From positions 18,388,713 through 18,452,712 of the forward strand of contig NC_092574.1 in NCBI RefSeq assembly GCF_037975245.1: 64,000 bases of DNA, in the 5' to 3' direction. Shown here piece after piece: positions 14,034-27,462 of the stretch (its first letter is position 1; each line of letters opens with the position of its first letter). Below the pieces are notes generated by a model that ran no database searches, had not been told where the DNA came from, and was given only the letters and a program-made list of their open reading frames with translations. The stretch is from Apostichopus japonicus. Taxonomy: Eukaryota; Echinodermata; Holothuroidea; Aspidochirotida; Stichopodidae. A program made the translations under genes and the position numbers.

Positions 14034-14185
14034 CGAATCTGTGATGCGAAGTCCTACAATCTGCAGCCATAGCTCTTCTCGTAAGCTAGGCGGGACTCCC
14101 CTTCTGGCAAACTGCTGAGATACGGCCATGTTTTCCGCAGCTAACACTCTCTGGCCAAGTCTGACCCTTTGAGTATCAAATATTT
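14034..14185 (-). CDS. TBC1D19: TBC1D19 ortholog, internal exon G (start of TBC domain)
   Basis: This exon of 152 nt has acceptor tttttttccag before 14185 and consensus donor TCG|gtaagt after 14034. After a split Glu codon it encodes 50 residues, starting IFDTQRVRLGQRVLAAENMA and including FARRGVPPSLREELWLQIVG. The latter is the classic opening of a TBC (Tre-2/Bub2/Cdc16) domain: R-x-G-x-P-x-x-L-R-x-x-[LV]-W. In this family the domain stimulates GTP hydrolysis by Rab proteins; activity of TBC1D19 itself is inferred from the domain. The exon ends in phase 0. The exons carrying the rest of the domain, including any catalytic Arg and Gln fingers, were not found at 1-14033. Confidence 0.97.
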
Positions 14186-17100
14186 CTGGAAAAAAAATAT
14201 AGCCATTAACATATATAATTCCTTAGTGTACGAGACTTTTCCAGATAATTTATTGATCTTAAATGGATGACTCTTAACATTACACTCTGAGATGTATGGA
14301 TTAAAAATAAAGCACAACTTAGCCCCCCCACCCCCCCCCCCCTTACCCAAGATAAACATGCTGTTACAAGCTTACTTATGTCATAAAGCTGTGGGTGCAT
14401 TTAGCACTAGAAAACACAACCTTGGTCAATTATAATTTCCCAACGTTTTCCCACGTGTTCTCGCACATCAAAATACAACAATGTGCTGCAAAAAATCTCA
14501 CCCACCCCCCTTCCTACCCAAAGTGCAACATTACCTGATTACTATCCTAATCCCTAATTAATTAGACACAATCGGTGGGGGCTCTTAGTCTTAACACTTG
14601 GAGGGTCAAATGGGAGGGGGGTGGGGTTTTCAGGCTGGAATGACCCAACTGTGCTGAAGGCGCTGAGGGGAACGTGAAGCATGAGGTCCAGGGACAATGC
14701 CCCAGTGAGGGACCAGGGGATGAAGCCCCTGAAAGCTCTGAGGTATTTACCAAATTGTGGGCATTAGAATGAAGCATTGAACTATCTTCAAATGGCACTG
14801 GATGGGCAAGAAACAGACTACAAAAATCACAATTTGACTATTCTTTTTATAATAGCCTAACTCTGACTCACAGCCAGTGGATTTGATGCATGTAGGGGTT
14901 GTGGGTAGGGGGGCTGGATGATCACGGTAGGGGCTGCATGGGGCTTTGGAACAATAATTCCACTCAAGCTGTCTTACAGGAAGTACTAATGAGACAACTA
15001 CTTATGATGAATGCCAAAAAAATAGCTTGTAAGACATTTGAGTAATATTTTATTTCATTTTACTTGCAAAAGTTATTTATTATACCCAAATTCCCTCCTA
15101 GTATCTCTGGTCTCTTTTCCTTTAGTTTTCATTATTTTTTCAAAAATATTTTGATCCACTCCCCAACACCCAACCCCAATGCTAGATAGTGATTTTTTTA
15201 CAAATTCAAGATTTTCCTTGTATTCTTGGGAAAGGGAACAATGTACATATATCTCATGGACCATATGTTGAAGATCTAGCTCATTATCTGTGAGAACCGC
15301 CATCATAATACGTGTGTTGATATTCAACATTCATGTACATACTAAGTACTGTACAAAGTGAGTGTCAGACATTAGTTCGTCACGTTACGCACAGCCATGG
15401 GCAGCGTTGTCAAACACGTTTTTTAGTGTTGTAGATATACTGTATGAGCGTGGGACTGGGAGGACAAGCCAAATGCTGCTCATATTTCAGCGAAATTGAT
15501 CAATCGGCATACTTCATCTCAGCAGATAAAATGTAAGTGCGCATCCTCTTACAGAGTTTAGCAGGGCAGAAGGCAATTGGTCCAACGATCTCACTCAAAG
15601 GATGCGAGGGATGTTGGTATAATGTGTAAATAAATCAAGACTCGTTCAGCAGAAGGGCCACTATGTAAACAAACAAAACGAGCCTCGTTTTTAATACTGT
15701 ACCCCATTTTTTAAAATGGTAGTAGAATAAATGGTAGAATTACAAATGTCGTTTCCATTCATCTTCGTACAAGTCTGATCCTTCTTAATTTGTAGATACA
15801 TTTCTAGGAGAGGCACTGCCCAAGATGCGGGCACCAGCCGCCACTGGAAACAATAGAAAAGATTAGCCCAGAGCCTTACATGCAAAATTAGGTTATAGAC
15901 AAAAAACACACACAAATGTATCAACAAACTGTAACTGAAGCTGAGAATGAACCATGAGAATGTCGATAACGATTTATGTAATATGTAATATGTAAAGCAA
16001 CAGTCCACCCGAGTGTCCAACTGTATAGGATATAGAATGTTAACTTCTTGACCAGCTCTGTCTGGTTTTGTTTTCTTGTTTGTTTTTTTGCTTTGGTTTT
16101 ATAAATTATTCAGTTCACAGGTTGAGATGAGAACATGAGATTGATTTCTTTAGACGCTGTCCTAAAGACATCGTCCCAGAGGGAATGAGCAGAAAAGAGC
16201 AGAAGGAACGCTGAAAGCTGAGACAAAACTCCGGAAGTGCTCTCTGCCAGCAATGCATACTTAAAAAGTCTTGGGACTGTAACAGGCACTACCCGAAAAG
16301 CCTACTACAAAATGATGAGTCGGCTCTCTGCAAACTACAAAATATATGATATATGTGACATATATATGTAAGATTCTATAAACTCTTTACATAACACTCA
16401 TATTCAACTCCAAACTGAGAACTTACAAGAAAATTCCAACTCTTAGAACACCATCAGATTTGGTGACATTTTTTGAACCCCTCCCCCCTAAGTCCCTCGC
16501 AACGCATGGCAAGTGCATTCTTCCTGGATACGTATAACTTATGCAGTTAATGCATAATCTGCAAACTGCGATGCAAAATGGTCAAATTGCTAAATGACAA
16601 GACAATTCCAAAGATGTGAAGCATTTTTTTTTTACACAGAAACTATGGTATTTCAAAAGCAGCCTAACTTAAGAGCCTTCAGTATACTAGTGCACATAAG
16701 TCGAACGTTAAATAATTCCTTGCCTTAATTCCCCATGTTGGCTGTAACTGTAGTTTCTCTTTCAAATTAAAAGTAAGAAGGTTAAAAAATTTTCCAAATA
16801 TTTAGTACTAAAGGAGCCTTATACCCATACAGTTTCTCATACTTCCCATACACCTTTTGTTTTTGTTTTATTTCATGTTTTTTGTTTTGTATTGCTTATC
16901 TTTCATTACGATCTTCCCTACCTATAGCAAATACCACCTGAGTCCCCAGTTCTTGGCCAAAAACAGGGGAGATTGAATACCTACCAGAGTTGGTAATTAT
17001 GCTAGCCATACTGAATACTCCTCTGTACAAATTCATGATTAAACACATAGTGTACTATTTCAGTGGTCAAGCCAAACTTGTCCACACACACAGGGAAGGA

Positions 17101-17989
17101 GTGCTGGCCATAAGAGTAGTAGTGTTTACAATCATAGGGTGGCTGGTTAACTAATTAGGTGCGCTCAAGGATGAATACTAATGACAATACTTGGGGTAGA
17201 TTATGCTATCAAGTAACAAATTATTAATGCTCTGCTGAATTTGAGGACTGTTTTTCCATAGGCTCATATTCGTTTTAAGCTTGCCTGACTAATCTGACGT
17301 TGATGTTGTTTTGACACAGTTGGCACCCCATGCTTTCCTTCTCTGTCGAAGAGGATGTTATAATATGAATCACAGTTGGCATTCCTTATAACTAATTCAA
17401 ATTTCAAAGGTGAGGGGATCTCACCAGTATGCCCTTCCATATTGGTTACATTTTTCGGACAAATCGTTACAGCCCCCCAAATCAAATTGGGCTCATATGC
17501 CCATGTCGATCTCAACTGTATGTGTGTACAAAACAAATCTTTCTATATAATTGCAAAGCCTTTCCAAGGTAATTTGAAAATGATGGAGAATGTAAACACT
17601 GCATCTTGCCATATAGATTCTGAAGTGGCCAATAATGATACTGGCAACATACATAGATTTAAAAAATTATTGATATAATCATGATGAAATAAACAAAGGA
17701 TAATGATCATGATATAAACCTAAAGCACTACAGGTACAAATTAACCATCACCCAGCCAAAACTTTTAATGGATACCAAAAGGACTTCACCGATCATCTCT
17801 GACGATATCAACTTGCACAGAATATTTTACAGTGTCAACTTCAAACATGTGTTTTGACCAAATGAGTATCACAGTCTATTTATTTATTTCTAAAACATTT
17901 AACATGAAGTATGTCATCCATTAACAATCAACGGACGAAGAAAACGATTTCCAGAAAGAGAAAAATGAGATGAATCAGCTAGGCATCTT

Positions 17990-18032
17990 CCTCTTTTCTT
18001 TCTTCTTCTTCTCCTTCTTCTTTTCTTCTTAG
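17990..18032. repeat. CTT-rich microsatellite
   Basis: An imperfect run of ctt/ctcc units (tttcttcttcttctccttc...). It is purine-rich in the sense of the TBC1D19 transcript. Confidence 0.8.
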
Positions 18033-21000
18033 GCCATAGCAAAAGATCGATGCTTATAGCCAAGGACTAACAGAGAGAAGAAATTTCACTACCTTTCCCA
18101 TTTTTCATTCTGGTAATGTTTTAACAGTTATCACAGGATGCCAGGAAATGAACCCAAGTGCTTTAAAATGCCAAAAAGCTTGACTTATGAGCAATTACAA
18201 TAACCGTAAAATTTACGAGGGAAACCTTTTAGATGCGCAGGAGATGTAGGAGTGAAGACTCCAGAAAGATATACAACTAGGGAGGAGCAGAACTTGGATT
18301 TATGGTAAGACTATGGAAATGAGAGGACGGATCGGTGTAAGAACATGCCAGAGAAAATAAGAAAAGCTGTTACTGATGGCGATTAACAGTGACACCTTAC
18401 GACAACAAAACATTATGGATGGAGTTAAGAATATTTTTCCAGTTATAAATTGTTCCGTAGGGAAATAAAATAGTTTGCTCTAGTGACACTAAAAGACATT
18501 CAATAACCACCAGGGCCCCCCCCCCCCATCAAATATTGAAAGTCCAGACAATGATAGATCCAATCAGGATACAATCATTGCGACCGCATATATCGTCACT
18601 TTCACTGCTGATTGTCTGACTAGTTAATATCTCAGGAACCATTTTTTTTTGTTCTTTGGAAGAAAAATAACAGCAATGTATCCTGAGCAATGATAGATAC
18701 CGTGTCTATTGGGCATGTCCCCACCATACCTTTCTGAAAAAGCTGTCAGGTGTTACAAGAATGCATTTTATCTCATCTCTTGTAAAATGACATCTGTAAA
18801 GAGGTAAAATAAAATGGTCCAAAGATAGTCCTTTCTGTATCAACCATTTAGCTACTACAGGGTTGAAGTGATGTAAGAAGAGGGTTCTAACTATCTTAAT
18901 TCATCTCTTAATTGTGTGGTTACCTGGGATCAATATAGAGAGAGAGAAAAATCCTTCAGTCAATCAAGTTAAATCAAATAGAAAATTGAAAACAATGTGT
19001 TAGGGAACAATCACAATTATGATATCATCAACCCCCCCCCCCAAAAAAAAAGAATCAGTAGAACTAACATCACACTTTATTCTACCACTAACATCTTAAA
19101 ACCTTTGAAAACGCAAAATGTTCCATGATCTTTGATAGGAAAATTTATCAAACACAAATAAGACTGGGGGACTAAGAGCTAGGGACTGGTTAGTTTGGAT
19201 TGATGGAGACCATAGCCAAAGGTAAGAGAGAGAGATACAATTTGCTTGATATCCAGTTAATAACTAAAAACAAGTTGAAGGTCGAGTAAGATATCTGATA
19301 TGATCTTCCCTTAAGACCCTGCTAATGGAAACTTTGATGACCTCTTGATGATAAAAGGGAGGGGGGGGGTGGAGGTGCAAAATAGGATTGACTTTGAAGT
19401 TGTCAAGGTCAAACCAGAGAGTCAATTATGTTTTCTGAAGGGCTCTTTTTTATAGAAGGTGGCTGACCTTTCTGCTTTTCCCTTTGTGTCCTCTTCTTTC
19501 TTTTCTGTTTGAGTATACCACTACCCCTCTTCCCATCAATTCCTGTCATATTATGTTGCTTTTCTTCCTGTGTCTGTCCCTGTCCATGAACATGTTTCCC
19601 TTGCCCCCTCCCCTCCCCACCCCTCATTCCCTGCCCCTGTAGTAAGTTCTGCTCATGTTCATGTGTTCATTACTATTACAGTTCCTCTCCTGGCTCTTCA
19701 TTTATTTCTCATACTGGCTTTCTTACGTTTATCTACTTTTGCACCATAATTTGCACCACTGTAACATAGTTTTTTTCCAGTACTATTATTCCGTAATACA
19801 ATGAGTATGGCTGCAACAAACCCATGGGCTACATGGAAACTTTTTGAACAATTGGGGAAAACAAAGGACCCATCCCCTTTAATTATGCAATTATGTTTAT
19901 TCATCGCCGCAAATAATGATGTAATTGCCCTACACAAAGTTTTTCGTTTAATTTATCTCCCTTGACTATTAATGGGAGAGAGCATGTAATGAAAACACTT
20001 AGCACAAATCCAGAACATAAATGCTGCCCTCGTATGAAACAATAAAACTATCTCGCAGCGACACACTTTCCATTTCAATGAATGACTGTTTATGCTGCAT
20101 CATCAGCAGATCAATATCGGCCGATCAATACCGACGTTATCCAAAGGAGAATTTAGGCAAGCACTTGACTCGAGAGATTATAGTGGTGGGGTGAATATGG
20201 GGATATCTGTACCAGATCAGGTTTTATAAACCTGTATATATCCAAAGACAACGTACAAGTAGCATTGACTCTTAGGCAAGGTTACCTCCCTGAGATATAA
20301 GAAGAAAAAATTCCAAAAAAAAAGGGGGGGATGGGAGGGAAATAAAGACTTTGATATTGAAATGAATCTGTCTATGATTGTCAAGTGGGAGGATTAAGAG
20401 AGGTAGGAAAAAGAGAAGAATTTATGACGGGCAATGATCATATAAGCTGAATGGGGAGGACTGTCGAGGCCTTGAGTGAATCTTTCGCACAGGATCGATA
20501 TAAAAAAAAAGGAGAAATATTGGGGAGCAACAACAAACGAAATTGGTCAGAAACAGTCGAAACTTTCACTGACGATTTCGTCGAGGTTTCTTTCCACGAC
20601 AAATGCAAAGGTTCTTAGATACTATTTAATTTGCACTCTATACTTGTTTCGTGTTGCGGTTCCAAAAAACATCGCATTAGTGTTTGTTTGGTATATTAAA
20701 TTAGCCGGGGTTCATCCTCGATCACCACATGGATAGAGCTTCAAATGAGTTTCAGTCGGCTTCCTAACACCCTTTGGGGATTACTAAACTAAACTATAGC
20801 TCACTAAACTAAACTATAGCTCTGTTTCTCTAGTCATCATACTTCTGTAGTAGGGAGTTACTGCAGCTTAGTATTGCTGCACACTGCTACAGTATCTTTC
20901 TAAGTATTTGCAAGTATTAGACATGTATCGTTTCAAGTTTTTGCAAATTGAACTCTTTGCATGTTTTTTTCCTTTTATTACATTTTACTTTATAAATGAA

Positions 21001-21265
21001 TTATCCATACAACTCGTACGACTAAAAATACATAATAATTTGCAAAAAAATCCTGAAGTGAAAATAGGCCTTCTGGAAGATGCATCCTCTCACAGAAAAA
21101 GACAGGATCGAAGTTAATCTGTTTTTTTCTAGAACTTGAGTTTTCTTTTCAAGGACAGTCACATTTCCAAATAGTTCAGCAATTTTTAAACACTACAAGT
21201 CAACAGCAGGAATTCTAAACACGCGAATATGGACATCGAGTAACTAAAACTTAGACAATGCAGGT

Positions 21266-21617
21266 GTTGTAGTCGAGTAATTTTATCCGAGTAATGAGTA
21301 CCTCTGAGTACTTCAAGTTATGAGTACCAAGTACAATAGTCCAAGTACTGCTCTTTATTACCCGAGTACAGCATATTTGAAGCCTTGTACCATCAGTTTT
21401 ACGTAAATAGTTTGATATGTACGTACTCGTCCCTGAGCCAGTACAGAGTATTTAGAATCGAGTACTTAAGTACTTAGAATCGAGTAAAGTACAAGTGCTA
21501 GAGCATCCACTCCGAGTACTAAGTGATGAGTACCAGTACTTTGTTATCCGTATACTCTTCTTCAAGTGTGAGTGCCGAGTACTTGCAAAAAAAGTACTCC
21601 AGTAGTACTCAAACTAC
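21266..21617. repeat. GAGTA-rich element with inverted ends
   Basis: About 350 bp are dominated by gagta / agtac words. The left end gttgtagtcgagta is matched by the right end tactcaaactacaac in inverted orientation. This is the appearance of a degenerate MITE or foldback element. I could not identify a convincing target-site duplication, so the superfamily is open. Confidence 0.55.
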
Positions 21618-22798
21618 AACAATGTACACTGAAAAATAAAAGAGCTGAACTTCTACTGACTGAAAGCAGACCGTGTTGACAATTTCCAAATCTAATTTAC
21701 CCTGAAATTGACTTTCCTGTCAAGGTCACAATAACTGTGCCAGGGGAAAGTGTTTTTTTTTATTTTTTTTTATTTTCGCTATCACTGTTGAAACTCACTC
21801 TGTGTTTATTATGTCTTGTTACTCTCATTGCAACTGGAAGCGAATAAAAATCTGACCCAGTACCAAATAACTTTTACAATAATGGGTCTCTCAAGACGAA
21901 AAGCCCTGTAATATTTGGTCGATATTTCCTCACATCATTTCAATCAGCATGCAAGTCCACTCTGTACATTGCAACTCTTAGAGTTATGTGTGTCAGGGCA
22001 CGTACCCAGCTGGAGTCATTCCCTGGCTTATTGAGAGACCTTCCATTTTTGCATGCGTCCATCATTGGGTACCAGCAACTCTCTTGAAGGTACATCCAGA
22101 GCAGACCGAAGTATAAATTAAATAGAGTAGGATTATAAGACCACACACGGCTATGATACAAGACAACTTCTAATTTTAATTTCAAAGTTCCTTTCCACCA
22201 GAGATCATGACAACAACAACGACGACATGAACAAAAAGAAGCTTGAATGTCATTTGTAGATCTAATATGTAAATTATTGAAGTCAATATTTCTCCTTGGG
22301 GCACAAAATTAATCAAATTCCTGACATCCCAGACAATGAAGGTTGACTTAATAATGAAAATCAGAGCAGAAACTGACAAATAATTATTCACCGTGTGAGC
22401 GATTATTCTCATTCGAGTTGACACCGAACATGTCGACTACATCAACCAATAATCGCTCGGATGTACAAACTAATCGCTGCTTTAGTCTCGATACACAACT
22501 ACTGTACTAAATTAGGCAGGAGAACATAAATTAGCGAGGTTCAAAGCCGCTATTCCGCAGCGTATCAGGTAACCCGTCACCCACTTGTTTGGTACTTACA
22601 TCAGAAATGCATCTGTAATGTTGATAAATTTATGCCTGCTAGCAATTTCAATTAGAAGTACAAAGATGAGAGGACAAACGGTGAAACAAAAAAACTTCAA
22701 AATATACAGAAATTGTTCACCGTGGTTGTGCTACAACTCCACTCCTCGATCCCATGTTTGTGCGACCTCATTCGCTAGTACATACCAAAAAAAAAACA

Positions 22799-22827
22799 AA
22801 TAAATAGATAAATAAATAAATAAATAT
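22799..22827. repeat. (AAAT)n microsatellite
   Basis: An imperfect aaata tetranucleotide run following an A-rich stretch. Confidence 0.85.
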
Positions 22828-23004
22828 ATGGCCATAGAGATGAATAATTCAGACATTTCTGTCCAATGAAATTGTCCATTCTGTTTCAAATCCATTTCCT
22901 ATGACCATGTGTGGGGACACAGTTGTAACACATGTGTTAGCCTACATAGACACTTCCAACTTAATTAATGGCTGATGTATTTAAATGTCATAACAGAAGC
23001 TGAC

Positions 23005-23706
23005 CATAGACAACATCATTTCATCTTGTCTAGTTTATACAATTGACCAATGATACGAATGTGTGGTTCTCACTCTAATGTAGGGTTACCATACTTCTTT
23101 GGTTGAAAATCGGGACAGTTTAGTTTGCCGACAGGAGAATTTGTTTTGTCTCAAAAATTGGCCTGGGACAGTCCCTATTAATAGACATCATTTCATCTTG
23201 TCCAGTTTATAAAATTAACCAATGATACACATGTGTGGTTCTCACTCTAATGTAGGGTTACCATACTTCTTTGGTTGAAAATCGGGACAGTTTAGTTTGC
23301 CGACAGGAGAATTTGTTTTGTCTCAAAAATTGGCCCGGGACAGTCCCTATTAATAGACAACATCATTTCATCTTGTCCAGTTTATAAAATTAACCAATGA
23401 TACGCATGTGTGGTTCTCACTCTAATGTAGGGTTACCATACTTCTTTGGTTGAAAATCGGGACAGTTTAGTTTGCCGACAGGAGAATTTGGTTTGTCTCA
23501 AAAATTGGCCCGGGACAGTCCCTATTAATAGACAACATCATTTCATCTTGTCCAGTTTATAAAATTAACCAATGATACGCATGTGTGGTTCTCACTCTAA
23601 TGTAGGGTTACCATACTTCTTTGGTTGAAAATCGGGACAGTTTAGTTTGCCGACAGGAGAATTTGGTTTGTCTCAAAAATTGGCCCGGGACAGTCCCTAT
23701 TAATAG
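23005..23706. repeat. 175-bp tandem array, four near-identical copies
   Basis: Copies start at about 23014, 23186, 23361 and 23536 (marker catcatttcatcttgtc), so spacings are 172, 175 and 175 bp. Each carries gtagggttaccatacttctt, aaaatcgggacagtttag, gccgacaggagaatttg and gggacagtccctattaatag. Differences between copies are few, most of them in the first copy, so amplification is recent and proceeded to the right. No ORF runs through the array. Confidence 0.95.
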
Positions 23707-24964
23707 CAAGGTAAGGTAACACCTGGCTTGCTGCGACGAAAGTACCGAAGGAGCAAGGAGACAACATTACTTTGTACATGTCCTACTTTTCTTAAAAATA
23801 CTAGATTTACCACAAATACTGAGAGCCCCATTTTGTATACTAACTGGATTAAGTAATTCCCTTTCTATAAATTTTCAATGAGAACTACAGGACACTGCAC
23901 CCTTTACATGCTGCCCAGGCTTTGAATTGATAATTGTCTACATCGGTCATGAAGTAGAACTAATACCTCCAAATGTTAGCCTGCTATGCCAATACTCTTC
24001 ATACATATTTTCATGCATGCATTCTGGCAGGCATTTTGAAATAAACTCCAGACATTGAGGGACTGTGTTAACCTTAATAGATAATAAGATATTCCAGGGA
24101 AGGAAAAAATGATTTGGAGATTATAGCTGTAAAATGTTTCCTGAATAATATCCAGGTAAATGTAAACCCTATTTTTTTAATATTCCCTTCTCCTTGTGCT
24201 TTACTTCTGACTTTTATTGGTTATTACTTATGACCTACTGTAGTATAAACGCTATACAATTTTAACATATTTTGTTGTTAGAAATAGGAACATGCTATTC
24301 ATTAAAAATCAAGATGGTCATGGAAGGGTATGATCACAAAAAATCAATAACCAGTGTTCTGCTGTAAATTCATGTCTTTCTTCATGGATGCAAAAGGTAA
24401 TGATAACCCTAACCATGTGGGGGTGTATTAATTCATTCAAAAGCAGTGAGATCTAATGAATTTTCATAACCCCCCAAAAAATTAAAACAAATACTGAACT
24501 AGATACTTTGAAATCCATTCCAAAGAAAACAGAAAAAGGGGAAAAAAGGGAGAAAGAGACAGGTACCGTGGACAATCTTTTCTAAGGATTCACAGCAGAA
24601 TAAAAATTAGAAATATAGTCCGTTTCACAATTTATGAATGGACATTTAAGTTCAGTGACAACCCTGCAGTACAGAAAGTTCCATTCTTGTATATGTATGT
24701 TACCACCACAAGCCTAAGGTTGTGAAAAATCCAACGCAAAATCAGGTTCTACGTACTGAAAACTTTGGGTTTTAAATGTTACAAGTTCTGTTACAATTCA
24801 TGTGGAGTTTTTCAACTTGCAATTTGGCCTGTTCGGCCTCAGTTTAAGACACACTTGCACTTTTTTCGTAATCCGGTCAATTTACCTACGGAGATCCTGC
24901 TCACTCTCTGCCTTTTATAGATGTACCTACAAAGACATTTTCCGTACTTTAAAAAGCTTGTTAA

Positions 24965-25018
24965 AATCCCTCTCTCTATCTCTCTCTCTCCCTCTGTCTG
25001 TCTTTCCCTCTTTCTTTG
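24965..25018. repeat. CT-rich low-complexity tract
   Basis: A tctctctctc / ctctgtctgtc / ttccctctttc stretch, purine-rich in the sense of the TBC1D19 transcript. Confidence 0.8.
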
Positions 25019-25935
25019 AAAAAGGTTTATTAAATGCAATATTAGTATAGTTCCTTTAAAGACCGGCAAAATTCAATTTATCAGGTTGAATATCCACTTT
25101 ACAAGCAGAGACAGACACCTCGATGGCACCCCCATGATACTTTCCCCAAACATAATGTGATATAATTTCCTACAAGCATCCAACATAAACAAAGTTTTCC
25201 AACAAGAGGAATGTGATCCTGAAGCAGGGTTTAGTGCAATTGAAGGGGTTACCCTAGAAAATGTTATTCTACTTTGTTTTGACACTTAACAGGTTTAGCA
25301 AAGCCACTGGGAGTTGTCCCTGTAATCCGTTTTGACGCCATTTTAAACAAACGATAATACTGCAAAACCGTCCTGTTACGCATGGAGTGGAAAATAACAA
25401 CTTTTTAAAACGTCCCCATTAAAAGTGTTCTTAAACAACCACGTACTATTTCAATGATAGGGCAATATTCCCTTGACCTTACACGTATTAAGAGCCATTT
25501 CAATGGATTTCGTCCGTTAATGAAAAGTCCGCCTTTTTTAGGATTCGTTAACCTCTCCCGGATGAAGAAAAGGAAAAAACAGGTTAGCGTAACACTCTGT
25601 AGTGGTAGTTTGTACTGTATCATTCTGGCATGATTGATTCCTCAATGTCTGTACAGTGCTTGTTTATTTCAGCTACCATATGATGGCTCTGTTTAATGGC
25701 TTTAAGTTTGCTTTTGTTCTGCTTCAAAGCCAATTTTTGGATTTAACGACCAGGAAATTATAAGTATAAACATTATGAGGGCCTTTGAACCTTAAACGAG
25801 CACCGTGTATGTTGTATGTATGCTCCCCAAGTGAGTATTTTTGAAAATGACAGCTTCGAGGCTGGGGGGCAGATGTGGGAGGGGATGGTGAAGGGGTTAG
25901 CAGCTCCAGAAATAACATCAAACCATTCCACTTAC

Positions 25936-26008
25936 CAGCCTGCATGTCTGTTCCATCGTCCACTCCGACCTGAGACCATCTCGGACTCATCTCCTTGAAT
26001 TCATCTCT
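25936..26008 (-). CDS. TBC1D19: TBC1D19 ortholog, internal exon F
   Basis: This exon of 73 nt has acceptor aaatccacag before 26008 and donor GCTG|gtaagt after 25936. The 24 codons begin RDEFKEMSPRWSQVGVDDGT and end DMQA. The last G joins AA of exon G to give Glu. It aligns with the E-L-K-E-x-x-x-x-x-x-x-Q-x-G-[IV]-D-D-x-T segment of TBC1D19. The first 14 or so bases and the acceptor, with about 115 bp of upstream intron, occur again around 26275-26400. That places a decoy 3' splice site upstream in the transcript. The next intron is 11.75 kb. Confidence 0.94.
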
Positions 26009-26420
26009 CTGTGGATTTGAAGATTGTGGAAGGGAAAGTTATATAAAATATCGTACTTTGTCTTATGAGGAAAATCAAGAAAAGGAAAAGAAAAGCAGAC
26101 AGACACTTGTAGAAGGGATAAACAATCCGTTAGATTGGTGTCTATAACAAACTTTCAAAACTCAGATAAACGATCCATTTATTTGAAGTCCATACAAACT
26201 TTCAAAACTTATTCCTAGTCTTAATTCTGAATGGACTGTTCTACTGTAAGTGGTATATTTACTGACCACATGTACTGAATTCATCTCTCTGTGAATTTGA
26301 AGATTGTGGAAGGGAAAGTTATATGAAATATCGTACTTTGTTTGATAAGGAAAGTCAAAAAAATGGAAAGCAAAGCAGACAGACAGACACTTGTAGAAGG
26401 GATATAGAATTTACCGACCA
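25996..26420. repeat. 279-bp-offset local duplication including exon F acceptor
   Basis: The sequence from 25996 (tgaattcatctctctgtg...) is repeated from 26275. Both copies continue through atttgaagattgtggaaggg, taaaatatcgtactttg and agcagacagacacttgtaga. The right copy carries acceptor cacag followed by the first 14 or so bases of exon F and then diverges into intron. The right copy appears internally deleted near its end, where it joins tttaccgaccacattta. Confidence 0.9.
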
Positions 26421-27462
26421 CATTTACTCTTCTCCAGCTACAAAACTCACCCTGACTACCCACTATTCATCTTCACACTGGTCTAGTAATAAGTCTGTCT
26501 ACAGCAGCTTTTCTCAAGGGCCAGCACAGAGAAAAATTAATGAAAGCACTGTGGGTTCAGTAAGAACTCAAATTTCCCTAGATTGAACAATGCATGTGCA
26601 AGGTAGACTGGTATACTTCACAAATACTCAAGCCTGGGGCCTTCTTAGGGGCCTGCTGCCTATTACACAATTAGTGCAAGATTTACAGCTCATTTTGTTT
26701 TCTCGGATCAGATCGGATCGTAACACTCTTGCAGGGTGGATCTGGCCTGTGGGCCGCTTAATACCGAAAGCTGCTATCCATAAAGTTATATCAATAATGG
26801 CAACTTCAGCACTGATTGTAATATGCAAAGCATGCTATTGCTCAGAATATTAATTATAAAAGTGTGGTATAGGTTTCTTAGACATAAATGTTTCCATGTA
26901 ATCAGGTTCCTTCAGACTTTATCATTAGATTTAAACATCAATTTTGCAACCAGCAAATTTTTTTCTGAAATATGTGTTACTTTTGTGTTATAGAAAAAAT
27001 ACTTATAATACAATAATCAACCTCGAATGTTGTTATTTTACGATGCTTAAACAGCCACATATGCATGTCATTGAAGCTAAATGACTTGTTGTTAATGTAA
27101 TTTCACACATGCCAAGTTTGGTGACTTTGTCCAATTTTAGAGATTCAGTTCACTTTTTCTCTAAAATTATCAGGCATATCTATATAGGTGGGAAGTACAT
27201 ATATATTTGAGTCATATGGACATCTCACTATAGAGCTTATAATACTCTGTCCTCTCTGTATCTGAAGTTCATTTGATTGTTTTTTGTGTTCTTGCTTTGG
27301 TGTCACCAATTTGTATTTGGGATTTTTTTCTTTTTGTTTTGTTCATGGTTTTCACTTCATGTTTGTTCTTCCTCTCATTCTGTTTTCCATTCCTGAAAAT
27401 GAACAAAATCAAATAAAACTTGAATCTTACAATCGAAAATATAAAATAAAAAACAGTGTTAC
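26009..27462 (-). other. TBC1D19 intron E-F (1.45 kb)
   Basis: The shortest intron in this window. Apart from the local duplication at its 3' end (25996-26420), I see no repeat or gene. A small internal duplication (acaaactttcaaaact, about 26147 and 26192) lies between the two copies. Confidence 0.9.

Larger units (their letters stand above)
14186..25935 (-). other. TBC1D19 intron F-G (11.75 kb)
   Basis: This intron is bounded by the donor of exon F and the acceptor of exon G. It contains interrupted C runs (14323-14342, 18516-18527, 19032-19042), a CTT-rich tract (about 17990-18032), a GAGTA-rich inverted element (21266-21617), an AAAT microsatellite (about 22799-22827), a four-copy 175-bp array (23005-23706) and a CT-rich tract (about 24965-25018). 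Short ORFs here (for example 17264-17536, 22182-22424) show no recognisable protein features. Confidence 0.85.
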
